In this document: positions 36,801-46,182 of the stretch, piece by piece
Numbering within the stretch: position 1 is the first letter of the stretch
Layout: every line of letters starts with the position of its first letter
Origin: Betaproteobacteria bacterium
Lineage (GTDB): Bacteria; Pseudomonadota; Gammaproteobacteria; Burkholderiales; Casimicrobiaceae
NCBI GenBank assembly: GCA_016861105.1
Contig: BOKS01000001.1
Location: 1-64,000 of the forward strand
DNA length: 64,000 nt
Direction of reading: 5' to 3'
The notes under the pieces: model-generated
What the model was told of the DNA's origin: nothing
What the model saw: only the letters and a program-made list of their open reading frames with translations
The model's database searches: none
Translations under genes and position numbers: made by a program

Positions 36801-37944
36801 GCTGACCGTGCGGCTCGACTGGGACGGTGCTCGCGTGCGCCGCGTCGCGCTGCGATCGACGCGGCCGCACGCGCTTGCACGGGTGCTCGCCGGGCGCAGC
36901 GTGTGCGACGCCGCGGCGACGGTGCCGCTGCTCTACAGCGTGTGCAGCCACGCGCAGGGCGCGGCCGCGAGTTCTGCGCTCGGCGCCGCCGCGGGACGCG
37001 CGCCGCCGCCGGACGTCCTGCGCGCCCGCAGCCTGGCCGTTACGCTCGAGGCGCTGCAGGAGGACCTGCGCCGGCTGCTCGTCGACCTCCCGGCGATCGC
37101 AGGGCTGGCGCCGGCCGTGGCGCCGCTCGCGGCCGCGCGCACGGCCCTCGCGCCGGCGCTGCGCGAGCTGCGTGCAGCGCTCGACGTCGATGCCGCGGGC
37201 GGACCTCCCGTCGCCGCGGCCGCCGCACTCGGCGCCGCGCTGCGCGCCATCGTCGAGGACGCCGTGCTGGGCGGCGACGCCGACGCGTTCGCGTCGCTCG
37301 CCACGGCGGCAGGCTTCGAGCGCTGGGCGCGCGGCCACGCCGGCGCGCCGGCGGGCGTGGTGCGCTGCATGCTCGACGCGACGCCGCGCCTCGGCGCGAG
37401 CAGCGTGCGGACGATGCCCGAGCCGACGCGCGAGGCGGTCGATGCGGCGCTCGTCGCCGCGCTCGACGCGGATCCGTCGTTCGTGCGGGCGCCGCACTGG
37501 CACGGCGAAGCGGTGGAGACCGGCGCGCTGGCGCGCCTGCGCGGACACGCCGGGCTCGCCGACGTCGTCGCCGTTCACGGCAACGGCGTCGTCGCGCGCG
37601 TGTGCGCCCGCGTGGTCGACGTGGCGCGCAGCGTCGCAGCGCTCGCGCACGGCGCGATCGAGCCGCGCGTCGCCGCGTGGTCGCCACGGCCGGGCGAGGG
37701 GGTGGCGAGCGTGCACACGGCGCGCGGGCTGCTGGTGCACCGCGCGCGCGTGGCCGGCGGCCGCGTGCGCGACTATGCGATCGTGGCGCCCACCGAGTGG
37801 AACTTCCACCCCGACGGCGCGCTGGCGCGCGGCCTTGCGGACCTGGCGGCCGGGAGCGAGGCGGCGCTCGCGCGCGAGGCGGGCCTCGCCGTGCAGTCGC
37901 TCGATCCCTGCGTGGCCTGCCGCGTCGAGGTCGCCCATGCATGA
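36784..37944 (+). CDS. hoxV: HoxV/HupK-type hydrogenase scaffold protein
   Basis: This 386-residue protein is a degenerate relative of the large subunit. It keeps one cysteine of the first pair (YSVCSHAQG, C54) and both of the second (DPCVAC, C376 and C379), and has YAIVAPTEWNFHPDG near 335 as in true large subunits. HupK/HoxV is thought to act as a scaffold for metal cofactor assembly. The ATG at 36784 lies 17 bases inside hoxT. Confidence 0.9.
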   Translation: MGLEGELTVRLDWDGARVRRVALRSTRPHALARVLAGRSVCDAAATVPLLYSVCSHAQGAAASSALGAAAGRAPPPDVLRARSLAVTLEALQEDLRRLLVDLPAIAGLAPAVAPLAAARTALAPALRELRAALDVDAAGGPPVAAAAALGAALRAIVEDAVLGGDADAFASLATAAGFERWARGHAGAPAGVVRCMLDATPRLGASSVRTMPEPTREAVDAALVAALDADPSFVRAPHWHGEAVETGALARLRGHAGLADVVAVHGNGVVARVCARVVDVARSVAALAHGAIEPRVAAWSPRPGEGVASVHTARGLLVHRARVAGGRVRDYAIVAPTEWNFHPDGALARGLADLAAGSEAALAREAGLAVQSLDPCVACRVEVAHA

Positions 37945-38278
37945 GATGGCGCTCGCGCAGAGCATGCTCGAGATCGTGGAGGCCGCCGCCCGCGAGGCCG
38001 GCGCCACGCACGTGACCAACGTGCGGCTCGAGATCGGTGCCCTGTCGCACGTCGCCACCGACGCGCTGCGCTTCTGCTTCGACGCCGTCACGCGCGGCAG
38101 CCTCGCCGAAGGGGCCACGCTCGACATCGACGACGTGCCGGGCGAGGCGTGGTGCATGCCGTGCGGCGGCAACGTGCCGCTGGCGCAGGTCGGCGACCCG
38201 TGCCCGCGCTGCGGCAGCTTCCAGCTGGCGGTGGTGCGCGGCGACGACATGCGCGTCAAGGACATCGCGGTCGCCTGA
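37937..38278 (+). CDS. hypA: Hydrogenase nickel incorporation protein HypA
   Basis: This 113-residue protein starts [14 protein letters not shown], with the Ni-binding MHE motif. A zinc site is formed by CMPCGG (about 73) and CPRCGS (about 90). It delivers nickel to the large subunit with HypB. Start overlaps hoxV stop by 8 bases. Confidence 0.96.
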   Translation: MHEMALAQSMLEIVEAAAREAGATHVTNVRLEIGALSHVATDALRFCFDAVTRGSLAEGATLDIDDVPGEAWCMPCGGNVPLAQVGDPCPRCGSFQLAVVRGDDMRVKDIAVA

Positions 38279-38304
38279 CCGCCGAAACCCCGGAGACGAC
38301 ATCC

Positions 38305-39192
38305 ATGTGCACGACTTGCGGCTGCGGCGGCCACGACGCCACGCTCGAAGGCGGCAGGACCTTCCGCCGCGCCGACGCGCTCGCGGTGGCGATCGGCGCC
38401 GTGCGATCGCACGCGCATGCGCATGCGGGCGGCGCGCCCGGCCACGGCCACGGCGAGGGCCACGGCCACGACCACGCGCCGGAGGCCGGCGCCGCGTCGC
38501 GCGTCCTGCAGGTCGAGCGCGACCTGCTCGCCAAGAACGACGCGATCGCCGCGTCGAACCGTCGCGTGCTGCGCGAGCGCGGCGTCTTCGCGCTGAACCT
38601 GGTGTCGAGCCCCGGCTCGGGGAAGACGACGCTGCTGGTGCGCACGATCGAGGCCTGGGCCGGGCGCAGCCCGCTCGCCGTCGTCGAGGGCGACCAGCAG
38701 ACCTCGTTCGACGCCGACCGCATCCGGGCGACCGGGGCGCCGGCCGTGCAGGTGAACACGGGCAAGGGCTGCCACCTCGACGCGGCGATGGTGCGCGGCG
38801 CGATCGCGCGGCTCGGCGTGGCGCAGCGCAGCCTGCTGTTCATCGAGAACGTCGGCAACCTCGTCTGCCCGGCCGCCTTCGACCTCGGCGAGGCGCACAA
38901 GGTCGTCATCCTGTCGGTCACCGAGGGCGAGGACAAGCCGCTCAAGTACCCGGACATGTTCCGCGCCGCCGACCTCATGCTGCTGAACAAGATCGACCTC
39001 GCGCCGTACGTGAGCTTCGACCGCGCGCGGGCGATCGACATGGCGCGCCGCGTGCGGCCCGGACTCGAGGTGATCGAGCTGTCGGCGACGACGGGCGCGG
39101 GGATGGAGCGCTGGCTCGGATGGCTCGAGGCCGGCTGGCGGCGCTGCGCGACCGCGGTGCCCGCCGCGTCGCCGGGAGCGCCGGCGGCATGA
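38305..39192 (+). CDS. hypB: Hydrogenase nickel incorporation GTPase HypB
   Basis: This 295-residue GTPase has an N-terminal CTTCGCGG nickel site, a histidine-rich stretch (about 36-58) for nickel storage, and a G-domain: P-loop SSPGSGKTT at about 102, NKID near 233. The [11 protein letters not shown] loop holds the metal at the dimer interface. It powers nickel insertion by GTP hydrolysis. It starts 26 bases after hypA and overlaps hypF by four bases (ATGA). Confidence 0.96.
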   Translation: MCTTCGCGGHDATLEGGRTFRRADALAVAIGAVRSHAHAHAGGAPGHGHGEGHGHDHAPEAGAASRVLQVERDLLAKNDAIAASNRRVLRERGVFALNLVSSPGSGKTTLLVRTIEAWAGRSPLAVVEGDQQTSFDADRIRATGAPAVQVNTGKGCHLDAAMVRGAIARLGVAQRSLLFIENVGNLVCPAAFDLGEAHKVVILSVTEGEDKPLKYPDMFRAADLMLLNKIDLAPYVSFDRARAIDMARRVRPGLEVIELSATTGAGMERWLGWLEAGWRRCATAVPAASPGAPAA

Positions 39193-41519
39193 ACGCCTCC
39201 GCCGCCGCCGTGGACGCCGTGGCGAAGGCGCGCCGGCGCCTCGCGGTGCGCGGCATCGTGCAGGGCGTCGGGTTCCGGCCCTTCGTCCACCGGCTCGCGA
39301 CCGACCTCGCGCTCGACGGGGAAGTCCGCAACGACGCCTCCGGCGTGACGATCGTCCTGCAGGGTCCGGCGGCGGCGCTCGACGCCTTCGTCGCGCGCCT
39401 CGCCGCCGAGGCGCCGCGGCTCGCGCGCATCGACAGCGTCGAGGCGCGAGCGCTGCCGGTGGCGCCGGCGCTGCGCGGCTTCGCGATCGCGGGCTCCGCG
39501 CGCGGACGCGTGGCGACCGCCATCGGCCCGGACAGCGCGATCTGCGACGACTGCCTGCGCGACCTCTTCGAGCCGTCGAACCGCCGCTGGCGCTACGCGT
39601 TCGTGAACTGCACGAACTGCGGGCCGCGCTACACGATCACCCGCGCACTGCCCTACGACCGCGCGACGACGAGCATGGCGCCCTTCGCGCAGTGCCCGGC
39701 GTGCCTCGCCGAGTACCGCTCGCCGCAGGACCGGCGGTTCCACGCCGAGCCCAACGCGTGTCCTGCGTGCGGCCCGCGGCTCGCGCTCGCGTCGATCGAC
39801 GGCACGCCGATCGCCGGCGACGCGATCGCCGCGACGCTGCGGCTTCTCCGGGCCGGCCGCATCGTGGCCGTCAAGGGCCTCGGCGGCTACCACCTCGCGT
39901 GCGACGCCCGCAATGCGCAGGCCGTGGCGACGCTGCGCGCGCGCAAGTCGCGGGAGGCGAAGCCGCTCGCACTGATGGCGGCGAACGTCGCCTCGCTCGC
40001 CGCGTGGACCGTCGCGGGGGACGCGGAGGCCGCGCTGCTCGCCTCCGCGGAGCGCCCGATCGTGCTCCTGCGCAAGCGGCCGGGCGCCGACCAGGCCTTC
40101 CCGGGCATCGCGCCGGGCCTCGCGTGGCTGGGCGCGATGCTGCCGTACACGCCGCTGCAGTACCTGCTGTTCCACGAGGCCGCCGGGCGGCCCGCGGGGT
40201 GCGGCTGGCTGGGCGAGCCGCAGGCGCTGGTGCTCGTGATGACCAGCGCGAACCCTGGCGGCGAGCCGCTGGCGACCGGCGACGACGAGGCGTTCGCCCG
40301 CCTGCGCGGCATCGCCGACGCGGTGCTCGCGCACGACCGCGCGATCGTGATCCGCTGCGACGACAGCGTCGTGCGGCGCGCGGGCGACGGCGCGCCGCAG
40401 TTCCTGCGCCGCGCGCGCGGCTTCACGCCGCGCGCCGTGCGGCTCGCGCGACCCGGCCCGAGCGTGCTCGCGCTCGGCGCGTGGTTCAAGAACACCGCCT
40501 GCGCGACGCGGCACGACGAGGCATTCGTCACCGAGCACGTCGGCGACCTCGACAACGCGGCGACCTGCCGCGCGCTGGAACGCAGCGTCGAGCACCTGCT
40601 CGCGATCCTCGACGTGCGCCCGGTCGCGGTCGCCCACGATCTTCATCCCGACTTCCACAGCACGCGGCTCGCGCACGCGCTCGCCGGGCGCTGGGGCGTG
40701 CCGGCGCTGCCCGTGCAGCACCACCACGCGCACGTCGCCGCCGTGGCGGCCGAGCACCGCATCGAGCAGCCGCTGCTCGGCGTGGCGCTGGACGGCGTGG
40801 GCCTCGGCGTCGACGGGGCGGCGTGGGGCGGCGAGCTGCTGCGCGTCGACGGCGCGTCGTTCGCGCGGCTCGGCCACCTCGCGCCGCTGGCGCTGCCCGG
40901 TGGCGACCGGGCCGCGCGCGAGCCGTGGCGAATGGCGGCGGCGGCGTTGTTCCGCGGCGGACGCGGCGACGCGGTCGCGCGGCGCTTCGCCGACGAGCCG
41001 GGCGCGGCCACGATCGCGCAGATGCTCGCGCGAAGCATCCGCTCGCCGCTGACGACCAGCGCGGGACGCTGGTTCGACGCGGCCGCGGGGTTGCTCGGCG
41101 TGTCGCGGCGCATTGCCTACGAGGGCCAGGCGGCGATGCTGCTCGAGGGCCTCGCGGAAGCGCACGGACCGGCGGCGCCGCTGCGCGACGGCTGGACGGT
41201 GGACGACGAGGGCGTGCTCGACCTGACCGGCGTCCTGATGCACCTGGCGGACGAGCCCGACGCCGCCCGCGGGGCGAGCGTGTTCCACGCGACGCTGGTC
41301 GCGGCGCTCGCCGCGTGGATCGGCCGTGCGGCCGAGGCCACCGGGCTGCGGGTGGTCGCCTGCGGCGGCGGCTGCTTCCTCAACGCGGTCCTGGCGACCG
41401 GCCTGCGCGCGGCGCTGGCGGCGCGCGGGATCGCCATGCTCGAAGCCAACGCGGTGCCGCCGAACGACGGCGGCCTGAGCCTCGGCCAGGCGGCGATCGC
41501 GCGCCGCCTCGCCTCCTGA
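39189..41519 (+). CDS. hypF: Carbamoyltransferase HypF
   Basis: This 776-residue enzyme makes the cyanide ligand donor from carbamoyl phosphate. It has an acylphosphatase domain ([17 protein letters not shown], about 18-100), two zinc ribbons (CDDCLRD..CTNCGPR and [15 protein letters not shown], 118-195), a YrdC-like domain (GGYHLACDA, about 236), and a Kae1-like domain with [11 protein letters not shown] near 513. Thiocarbamate goes to the C-terminal Cys of HypE. It starts inside the hypB stop. Confidence 0.97.
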   Translation: MNASAAAVDAVAKARRRLAVRGIVQGVGFRPFVHRLATDLALDGEVRNDASGVTIVLQGPAAALDAFVARLAAEAPRLARIDSVEARALPVAPALRGFAIAGSARGRVATAIGPDSAICDDCLRDLFEPSNRRWRYAFVNCTNCGPRYTITRALPYDRATTSMAPFAQCPACLAEYRSPQDRRFHAEPNACPACGPRLALASIDGTPIAGDAIAATLRLLRAGRIVAVKGLGGYHLACDARNAQAVATLRARKSREAKPLALMAANVASLAAWTVAGDAEAALLASAERPIVLLRKRPGADQAFPGIAPGLAWLGAMLPYTPLQYLLFHEAAGRPAGCGWLGEPQALVLVMTSANPGGEPLATGDDEAFARLRGIADAVLAHDRAIVIRCDDSVVRRAGDGAPQFLRRARGFTPRAVRLARPGPSVLALGAWFKNTACATRHDEAFVTEHVGDLDNAATCRALERSVEHLLAILDVRPVAVAHDLHPDFHSTRLAHALAGRWGVPALPVQHHHAHVAAVAAEHRIEQPLLGVALDGVGLGVDGAAWGGELLRVDGASFARLGHLAPLALPGGDRAAREPWRMAAAALFRGGRGDAVARRFADEPGAATIAQMLARSIRSPLTTSAGRWFDAAAGLLGVSRRIAYEGQAAMLLEGLAEAHGPAAPLRDGWTVDDEGVLDLTGVLMHLADEPDAARGASVFHATLVAALAAWIGRAAEATGLRVVACGGGCFLNAVLATGLRAALAARGIAMLEANAVPPNDGGLSLGQAAIARRLAS

Positions 41520-41530
41520 AGGAGCGGATC

Positions 41531-41761
41531 ATGTGCCTCGCGCTGCCCGCGCGCATCGTCGAGCTGACCGGAGCGGACACGGCCCGGATCGACCTCGGCG
41601 GCGTCCGCAAGGAGATCTCGACGGCGCTCGTCGACGGCGTCGCGGTCGGCGACTACGTGATCGTCCACGTCGGCTACGCGCTCACCCGGCTGGACCCCGA
41701 CGAGGCGGAGCGCACGCTGGCCCTGTTCGCCGAGGCGGGTCTCGGCGCGACCACGCCGTGA
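41531..41761 (+). CDS. hypC: Hydrogenase maturation chaperone HypC
   Basis: This 76-residue protein starts MCLALPARIVELTG, with Cys2 for binding the Fe(CN)2CO unit and HypD. It differs from HoxL (34302) in being shorter. An AAGGAG site lies upstream (41518-41523). Its TGA overlaps the hypD GTG (GTGA). Confidence 0.96.
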   Translation: MCLALPARIVELTGADTARIDLGGVRKEISTALVDGVAVGDYVIVHVGYALTRLDPDEAERTLALFAEAGLGATTP

Positions 41762-42915
41762 AGTACGTCGACGAGTTCCGCGACGGCGCGACCGCGCGCG
41801 CGCTCGCCGCGGCGATCGCCCGCGAGGTCCGGCCCGGCCGGCGCTACCACCTGATGGAGTTCTGCGGCGGCCACACGCACGCGATCTCGCGCTACGGGCT
41901 CAAGGACCTGCTGCCGGACAACGTGGCGATGGTCCACGGACCGGGCTGCCCGGTCTGCGTGCTGCCGGTCGGGCGCATCGACGGCGCCATCGCGCTCGCG
42001 CGCGACCACGGCGCGATCCTGTGCACGTACGCGGACACGATGCGCGTGCCTGCCACGGGCGGGCTGTCGCTGCTGAAGGCCAAGGCGCAGGGTGCCGACG
42101 TCCGCATGGTGTACTCGTGCGCAGACGCGCTGCGCATCGCGCGCGCGACACCCGGCCGCGACGTCGTGTTCTTCGCGATCGGTTTCGAGACGACGACGCC
42201 GCCGACCGCGCTGGCGATCCTCGAGGCGCGGCGCGAGGGCCTCGCGAACTTCAGCGTGTTCTGCAACCACGTGCTCACGCCGGCGGCGATCACGCACATC
42301 CTCGAGTCGCCCGAGGTGCGCGAGCTCGGCATCGTGCCGCTGGACGGCTTCATCGGCCCCGCGCACGTGTCGACGGTGATCGGCAGCCAGCCCTACGACT
42401 ACTTCGCCGAGGAGTACCGCAAGCCGGTGGTCATCGCGGGCTTCGAGCCGCTCGACGTGATGCAGGCGATCCTGATGCTCGTGCGCCAGCTCAACGAGGG
42501 CCGGGCCTGCGTCGAGAACGAGTTCACGCGGGCGGTGACGCCCGAGGGGAACGCGAAGGCGAAGGGGCTGGTCGCGGAGGTGTTCGAGCTGCGCCGCAGC
42601 TTCGAGTGGCGCGGTCTGGGCGAGGTGCCGTACTCAGCGCTCGCGGTCAAGGCGGCCTACGCGGCGTGCGACGCCGAGCGCCGCTTCGGCCTCGTCTGCC
42701 GCAGCGTGCCCGACCACAAGGCGTGCGAGTGCGGCGCGATCCTGCGCGGCGTGAAGAGGCCGACGGACTGCAGGGTCTTCGGGACCGTCTGCACGCCGGA
42801 GAACCCCATCGGGTCCTGCATGGTCTCGTCCGAGGGCGCGTGCGCGGCGCACTACACCTACGGCCGCTTCCGCGGGCAGGCCGGCGTCGCCGCGCAGGCC
42901 CCGTCCCATGGCTGA
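41758..42915 (+). CDS. hypD: Hydrogenase maturation Fe-S protein HypD
   Basis: This 385-residue protein starts at GTG 41758 (VKYVDEFRDG). It has the catalytic motifs FCGGHTH, HGPGCPVCVLP and FETTTPPTA. A C-terminal cysteine set (CECGAIL, CTPENPIGSCMVSSEGAC) holds the [4Fe-4S] cluster. It builds the Fe(CN)2CO moiety with HypC and HypE. It overlaps hypE by 8 bases. Confidence 0.97.
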   Translation: MKYVDEFRDGATARALAAAIAREVRPGRRYHLMEFCGGHTHAISRYGLKDLLPDNVAMVHGPGCPVCVLPVGRIDGAIALARDHGAILCTYADTMRVPATGGLSLLKAKAQGADVRMVYSCADALRIARATPGRDVVFFAIGFETTTPPTALAILEARREGLANFSVFCNHVLTPAAITHILESPEVRELGIVPLDGFIGPAHVSTVIGSQPYDYFAEEYRKPVVIAGFEPLDVMQAILMLVRQLNEGRACVENEFTRAVTPEGNAKAKGLVAEVFELRRSFEWRGLGEVPYSALAVKAAYAACDAERRFGLVCRSVPDHKACECGAILRGVKRPTDCRVFGTVCTPENPIGSCMVSSEGACAAHYTYGRFRGQAGVAAQAPSHG

Positions 42916-43960
42916 CACCGCCCGCCGGGCCTACGTCCGGCCGATCGACTTCCGGCACGGCCGCGTCGACATGACGCACGGCAGCGGCGGGCGCGCGATG
43001 GCGCAGCTCATCGAGGAGCTGTTCGCGCGCGCGTTCGACAACCAGTGGCTGCGGCAGGGCAACGACGGCGCGGTGCTCGCCGCGCCGCCGGGACGCCTCG
43101 TGATGGCCACCGACAGCCACGTCGTCTCCCCGCTGTTCTTCCCCGGCGGCGACATCGGGGCGCTGGCGGTGCACGGCACGATCAACGACGTCGCCGTGAT
43201 GGGCGCGACGCCGCTGTGGCTCGCTGCCGGCTTCGTCCTCGAGGAGGGCTTCCCGCTCGCGGACCTGCGGCGCGTCGTCGAGTCGATGGCGGCCGCCTCG
43301 CGCGACGCGGGCGTGCCGATCGTCACGGGCGACACCAAGGTCGTCGAGCAGGGCAAGGGCGACGGCGTGTTCGTCACGACGACCGGGGTGGGCGTGGTGC
43401 GCGACGGCGTCGACGTGCGCGGCGACCGCGCGCGGCCGGGCGACCGGGTGCTCGTCTCGGGAACACTCGGCGACCACGGCGTAGCGATCATGTCGCTGCG
43501 CGAGAACCTGAGCTTCGAGACGACGATCGCCTCCGACAGCGCCGCGCTGCACGGGCTGGTCGCCGCCATGCTCGACGCCGTGCCGGACCTGCACGTGCTG
43601 CGCGACCCGACGCGCGGCGGCCTCGCGACGACGCTGAACGAGATCGCGCGGCAGTCCCGCTGCGGCATCGTGCTCGACGAGGCCGCGATCCCGGTGCGGC
43701 CGCAGGTCGAGGCGGCATGCGAGTTCCTCGGCCTCGACCCGCTGTACGTCGCCAACGAGGGCAAGCTCGTCGCGATCTGCGCGGCGGACGACGCGCCGCG
43801 GCTGCTGGCGGCGATGAAGTCGCACCCGCTCGGCGCGCAGGCGGCGGTCGTCGGCGAGGCCATCGACGATCCGCACCACTTCGTGCAGATGGACACGAAG
43901 TTCGGCGGGCGGCGCGTCGTCGACTGGCTCGCCGGGGAGCAGCTCCCGCGCATCTGCTGA
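42908..43960 (+). CDS. hypE: Carbamoyl dehydratase HypE
   Basis: This 350-residue enzyme of the PurM fold ends in PRIC: the terminal cysteine C350 accepts the carbamoyl group from HypF and becomes a thiocyanate. MTHGSGGRAM at about 22 and GNDGAV near 53 are the ATP-binding region. A 317-base spacer full of repeats follows before hypX. Confidence 0.97.
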   Translation: MADTARRAYVRPIDFRHGRVDMTHGSGGRAMAQLIEELFARAFDNQWLRQGNDGAVLAAPPGRLVMATDSHVVSPLFFPGGDIGALAVHGTINDVAVMGATPLWLAAGFVLEEGFPLADLRRVVESMAAASRDAGVPIVTGDTKVVEQGKGDGVFVTTTGVGVVRDGVDVRGDRARPGDRVLVSGTLGDHGVAIMSLRENLSFETTIASDSAALHGLVAAMLDAVPDLHVLRDPTRGGLATTLNEIARQSRCGIVLDEAAIPVRPQVEAACEFLGLDPLYVANEGKLVAICAADDAPRLLAAMKSHPLGAQAAVVGEAIDDPHHFVQMDTKFGGRRVVDWLAGEQLPRIC

Positions 43961-43974
43961 CACCACCCCTAAAC

Positions 43975-44260
43975 GAGGGTCAGACTCGCATTTCCCGGAC
44001 TGGAAACGGGGGTCAGACTGGAAACGGGGGTCAGACTCGCATTTCCCGGACTGGAAACGGGGGTCAGACTGGAAACGGGGGTCAGACTCGCATTCCCCGG
44101 ACTGCAACGCCGACAGTCGGTGTCCTCTGAGTGCGAGTCCGACCCTCGTTTCACTCGGCATCTCCCGAAACGGGAGTCTGACCCTCGTATTGGCACAACA
44201 GTCGGTGTCCTCTGAAATGCGAGTCTGACCCTCGATGGACGAAATGCGAGTCTGACCCTC
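43975..44260. repeat. REP-like repeat cluster between hypE and hypX
   Basis: A 51-base unit containing GGGTCAGACT twice is repeated in tandem from 43989 (copies start at 43989, 44040 and a partial copy at 44091). It begins with GAGGGTCAGACTCGCATTTC (43975). The right half has inverted copies: GAAATGCGAGTCTGACCCTC at 44214-44233 and again at 44241-44260, with degenerate ones near 44130 and 44167. CAGTCGGTGTCCTCTGA also occurs twice (44114 and 44200). The head-to-head layout could form long hairpins. The motif resembles REP/BIME sequences linked to RAYT transposases. No transposase gene is nearby. Confidence 0.8.
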
Positions 44261-44277
44261 GTCTTGCTCGTTTTGAC

Positions 44278-45981
44278 ATGCGCATCCTGTTCCTCGCCCA
44301 CGCCTTCAACAGCCTGACGCAGCGGCTGTGGGCCGAGCTGGAAGGCGACGGCCACGAGGTGACGCTCGAGCTGGACGTCAACGACGCCGTCACCGGCGAG
44401 GCCGTGGCGCTCGCGCAGCCGGACCTGGTGATCGCGCCGTTCCTCAAGCGGCGGATCCCGGACGCGGTGTGGCGCGCGGTGCCATGCCTCGTCGTCCACC
44501 CGGGCATCGAGGGCGACCGCGGGCCCTCCGCGCTGGACTGGGCGGTGCAGGAAGGCGAGCGCGACTGGGGCGTCACGGTGCTCGAGGCGAACGGCGAGAT
44601 GGACGCCGGCGACATCCGGGCGAGCGCGACGTTCGCGATGCGCGACGCGTCGAAGGGCAGCCTCTACCGCAACGAGGTGACCGAGTCTGCCGTCGCCTGC
44701 CTGCGCGAGGCGATCGACGGCGTTCGGCGCGGCGTGCGGCCGCGGCCGCTCGACCCGGCGCGCGCCGGCGTGCGCGGCCGCTGGCGGCCGGCGATGAAGC
44801 AGGCGGACCGCGCCATCGACTGGACGCGCGACGACACCGCGACGGTGCTCCGCAAGGTGCGCGCGGCGGACGGGGTGCCCGGCGTGCGCGACGCGATCCT
44901 CGGGCTCGCCTGCCACCTGTTCGATGCGCACGCCGAGCCGGCCGGTGCGGGCGGCGCCCCCGCCGGGGCCGTCGTCGCGCAGGGCGAAGGCGCGGTCCTG
45001 CGGGCGACGCGCGACGGTGCCGTGTGGCTCACGCACCTGCGCGCACTGCCCGGCGACGGCGCGCCGCCGCTCAAGCTGCCCGCGGTGCGCGTCCTCGGCG
45101 AGCGCGCGGCCGCGCTGCCGCCGTGCCGCCCGTCGGCGGCCGGCGCGACCTGGCCGGCCATCCGCTACGAGGAGGACGACGCGGTCGGCGTGCTGCACTT
45201 CGCCTTCTACAACGGGGCGATGAGCACCGACGCGTGCCGTGCGCTGCGCGACGCCGTGCTCGCCGCGCGCGCACGTCCGATCCGCGTGCTGCTGCTCGCC
45301 GGAGGGCCGGACTTCTGGTCGAACGGCCTCGACCTCGCCGCCATCGAGGCCGCGGACCAGCCCGCCGACGCGTCGTGGCGCAACATCGAGGCGATGAACG
45401 ACCTCGTGCTCGCGATCCTCTCCGCCGAGCGCCAGGTCACGATCGCCGCGCTGCAGGGCAACGCCGGCGCCGGCGGCTGCTTCCTCGCGCTCGCCGCCGA
45501 CCGCGTGCTCGCGCGCCGCGGGATCGTGCTGAACCCGCACTACAAGGCGATGGGCAACCTCTACGGCAGCGAGTACTGGACTTACCTGCTGCCGCGACGG
45601 GTCGGCCCCGCGCGCGCCGCGGCGATCGTGGCCAACCGCCTGCCGCTGACCGGCGCCCAGGCGGCGGCGCTCGGCCTCGTCGACGAGGCGTTCGGCGACG
45701 CTGCGCCGGCGTTCCTCGCGCAGGCGCGCCTGCGGGCGCACGCGGTCGCCGCCGACCCGCGCTTCGGGCAGCTGCTGACCGGGAAGGCGGCGCGCCGCGC
45801 GGCCGACGAGGCGGAGAAGCCGCTCGCGCGCTACCGCGACGAGGAGCTCGCCAGGATGAAGCTCAACTTCTTCGGCTTCGACCCTTCGTACCACGTGGCG
45901 CGGCACCACTTCATCCACAAGCTGCCGAAGGCGCGCACGCCGTCGTTCCTCGCGCGCCACCGGGCGCTGCGCGCGCGATGA
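44278..45981 (+). CDS. hypX: HypX: CO-ligand synthesis enzyme for aerobic hydrogenase maturation
   Basis: This 567-residue two-domain enzyme has a formyl-tetrahydrofolate-hydrolase-like N-terminal domain (about 1-235, with HPGIEGDRGPSALDWAV near residue 75). It is followed by an enoyl-CoA hydratase-like domain (about 295-520) with QGNAGAGGCFLALAADRVLA and ALNPHYKAM-like NPHYKAMGNLYGSEYW. HypX/HoxX produces CO for the active site from formyl-THF via formyl-CoA when oxygen is present. Its presence agrees with an O2-tolerant enzyme. The ATG at 44278 lies right after the REP-like cluster. The last gene of the hydrogenase locus; two near-identical GATGAGGGCAC units follow the stop. Confidence 0.95.
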   Translation: MRILFLAHAFNSLTQRLWAELEGDGHEVTLELDVNDAVTGEAVALAQPDLVIAPFLKRRIPDAVWRAVPCLVVHPGIEGDRGPSALDWAVQEGERDWGVTVLEANGEMDAGDIRASATFAMRDASKGSLYRNEVTESAVACLREAIDGVRRGVRPRPLDPARAGVRGRWRPAMKQADRAIDWTRDDTATVLRKVRAADGVPGVRDAILGLACHLFDAHAEPAGAGGAPAGAVVAQGEGAVLRATRDGAVWLTHLRALPGDGAPPLKLPAVRVLGERAAALPPCRPSAAGATWPAIRYEEDDAVGVLHFAFYNGAMSTDACRALRDAVLAARARPIRVLLLAGGPDFWSNGLDLAAIEAADQPADASWRNIEAMNDLVLAILSAERQVTIAALQGNAGAGGCFLALAADRVLARRGIVLNPHYKAMGNLYGSEYWTYLLPRRVGPARAAAIVANRLPLTGAQAAALGLVDEAFGDAAPAFLAQARLRAHAVAADPRFGQLLTGKAARRAADEAEKPLARYRDEELARMKLNFFGFDPSYHVARHHFIHKLPKARTPSFLARHRALRAR

Positions 45982-46003
45982 GGGCACCGATGAGGGCACG
46001 ACA

Positions 46004-46020
46004 GCGCAAGGACCTTGCGC
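46004..46020. terminator. Short palindromic hairpin after hypX
   Basis: GCGCAAGG-A-CCTTGCGC forms an 8-bp palindrome (46004-46020) after the hydrogenase locus. There is no T-tract, so it is at best a weak terminator. It sits 27 bases before the FNR-like box of the next operon. Confidence 0.35.
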
Positions 46021-46046
46021 GCGCCCGGCCCCGCGGGATTTGCGCG

Positions 46047-46060
46047 TTGACGCATGTCAA
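46047..46060 (+). promoter_or_regulatory. FNR-type box upstream of the multiheme cytochrome operon
   Basis: TTGACGCATGTCAA is a perfect TTGAC-N4-GTCAA dyad. It differs from the hydrogenase site at 25600 by one base in the centre. Its centre is 129 bases before the ATG at 46183. The expected -10 position (46083-46088) holds a poor match, so the start site is unclear. Confidence 0.65.
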
Positions 46061-46182
46061 TACTGCCGGATTCCGGGCATGTCACTGTCCGATCCGTGTG
46101 CGCGGCGCGCTGTCGCCCGCCTGCGCCAATCGTCCACCGCGTCGATGACCGGCGCCGGCGACGCCCCTGTGGATCCACTGCC

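Noticed and set aside
43975-44260. CRISPR-like array
   Set aside because: Repeats are tandem and inverted without unique spacers of constant length, and no cas genes are present.
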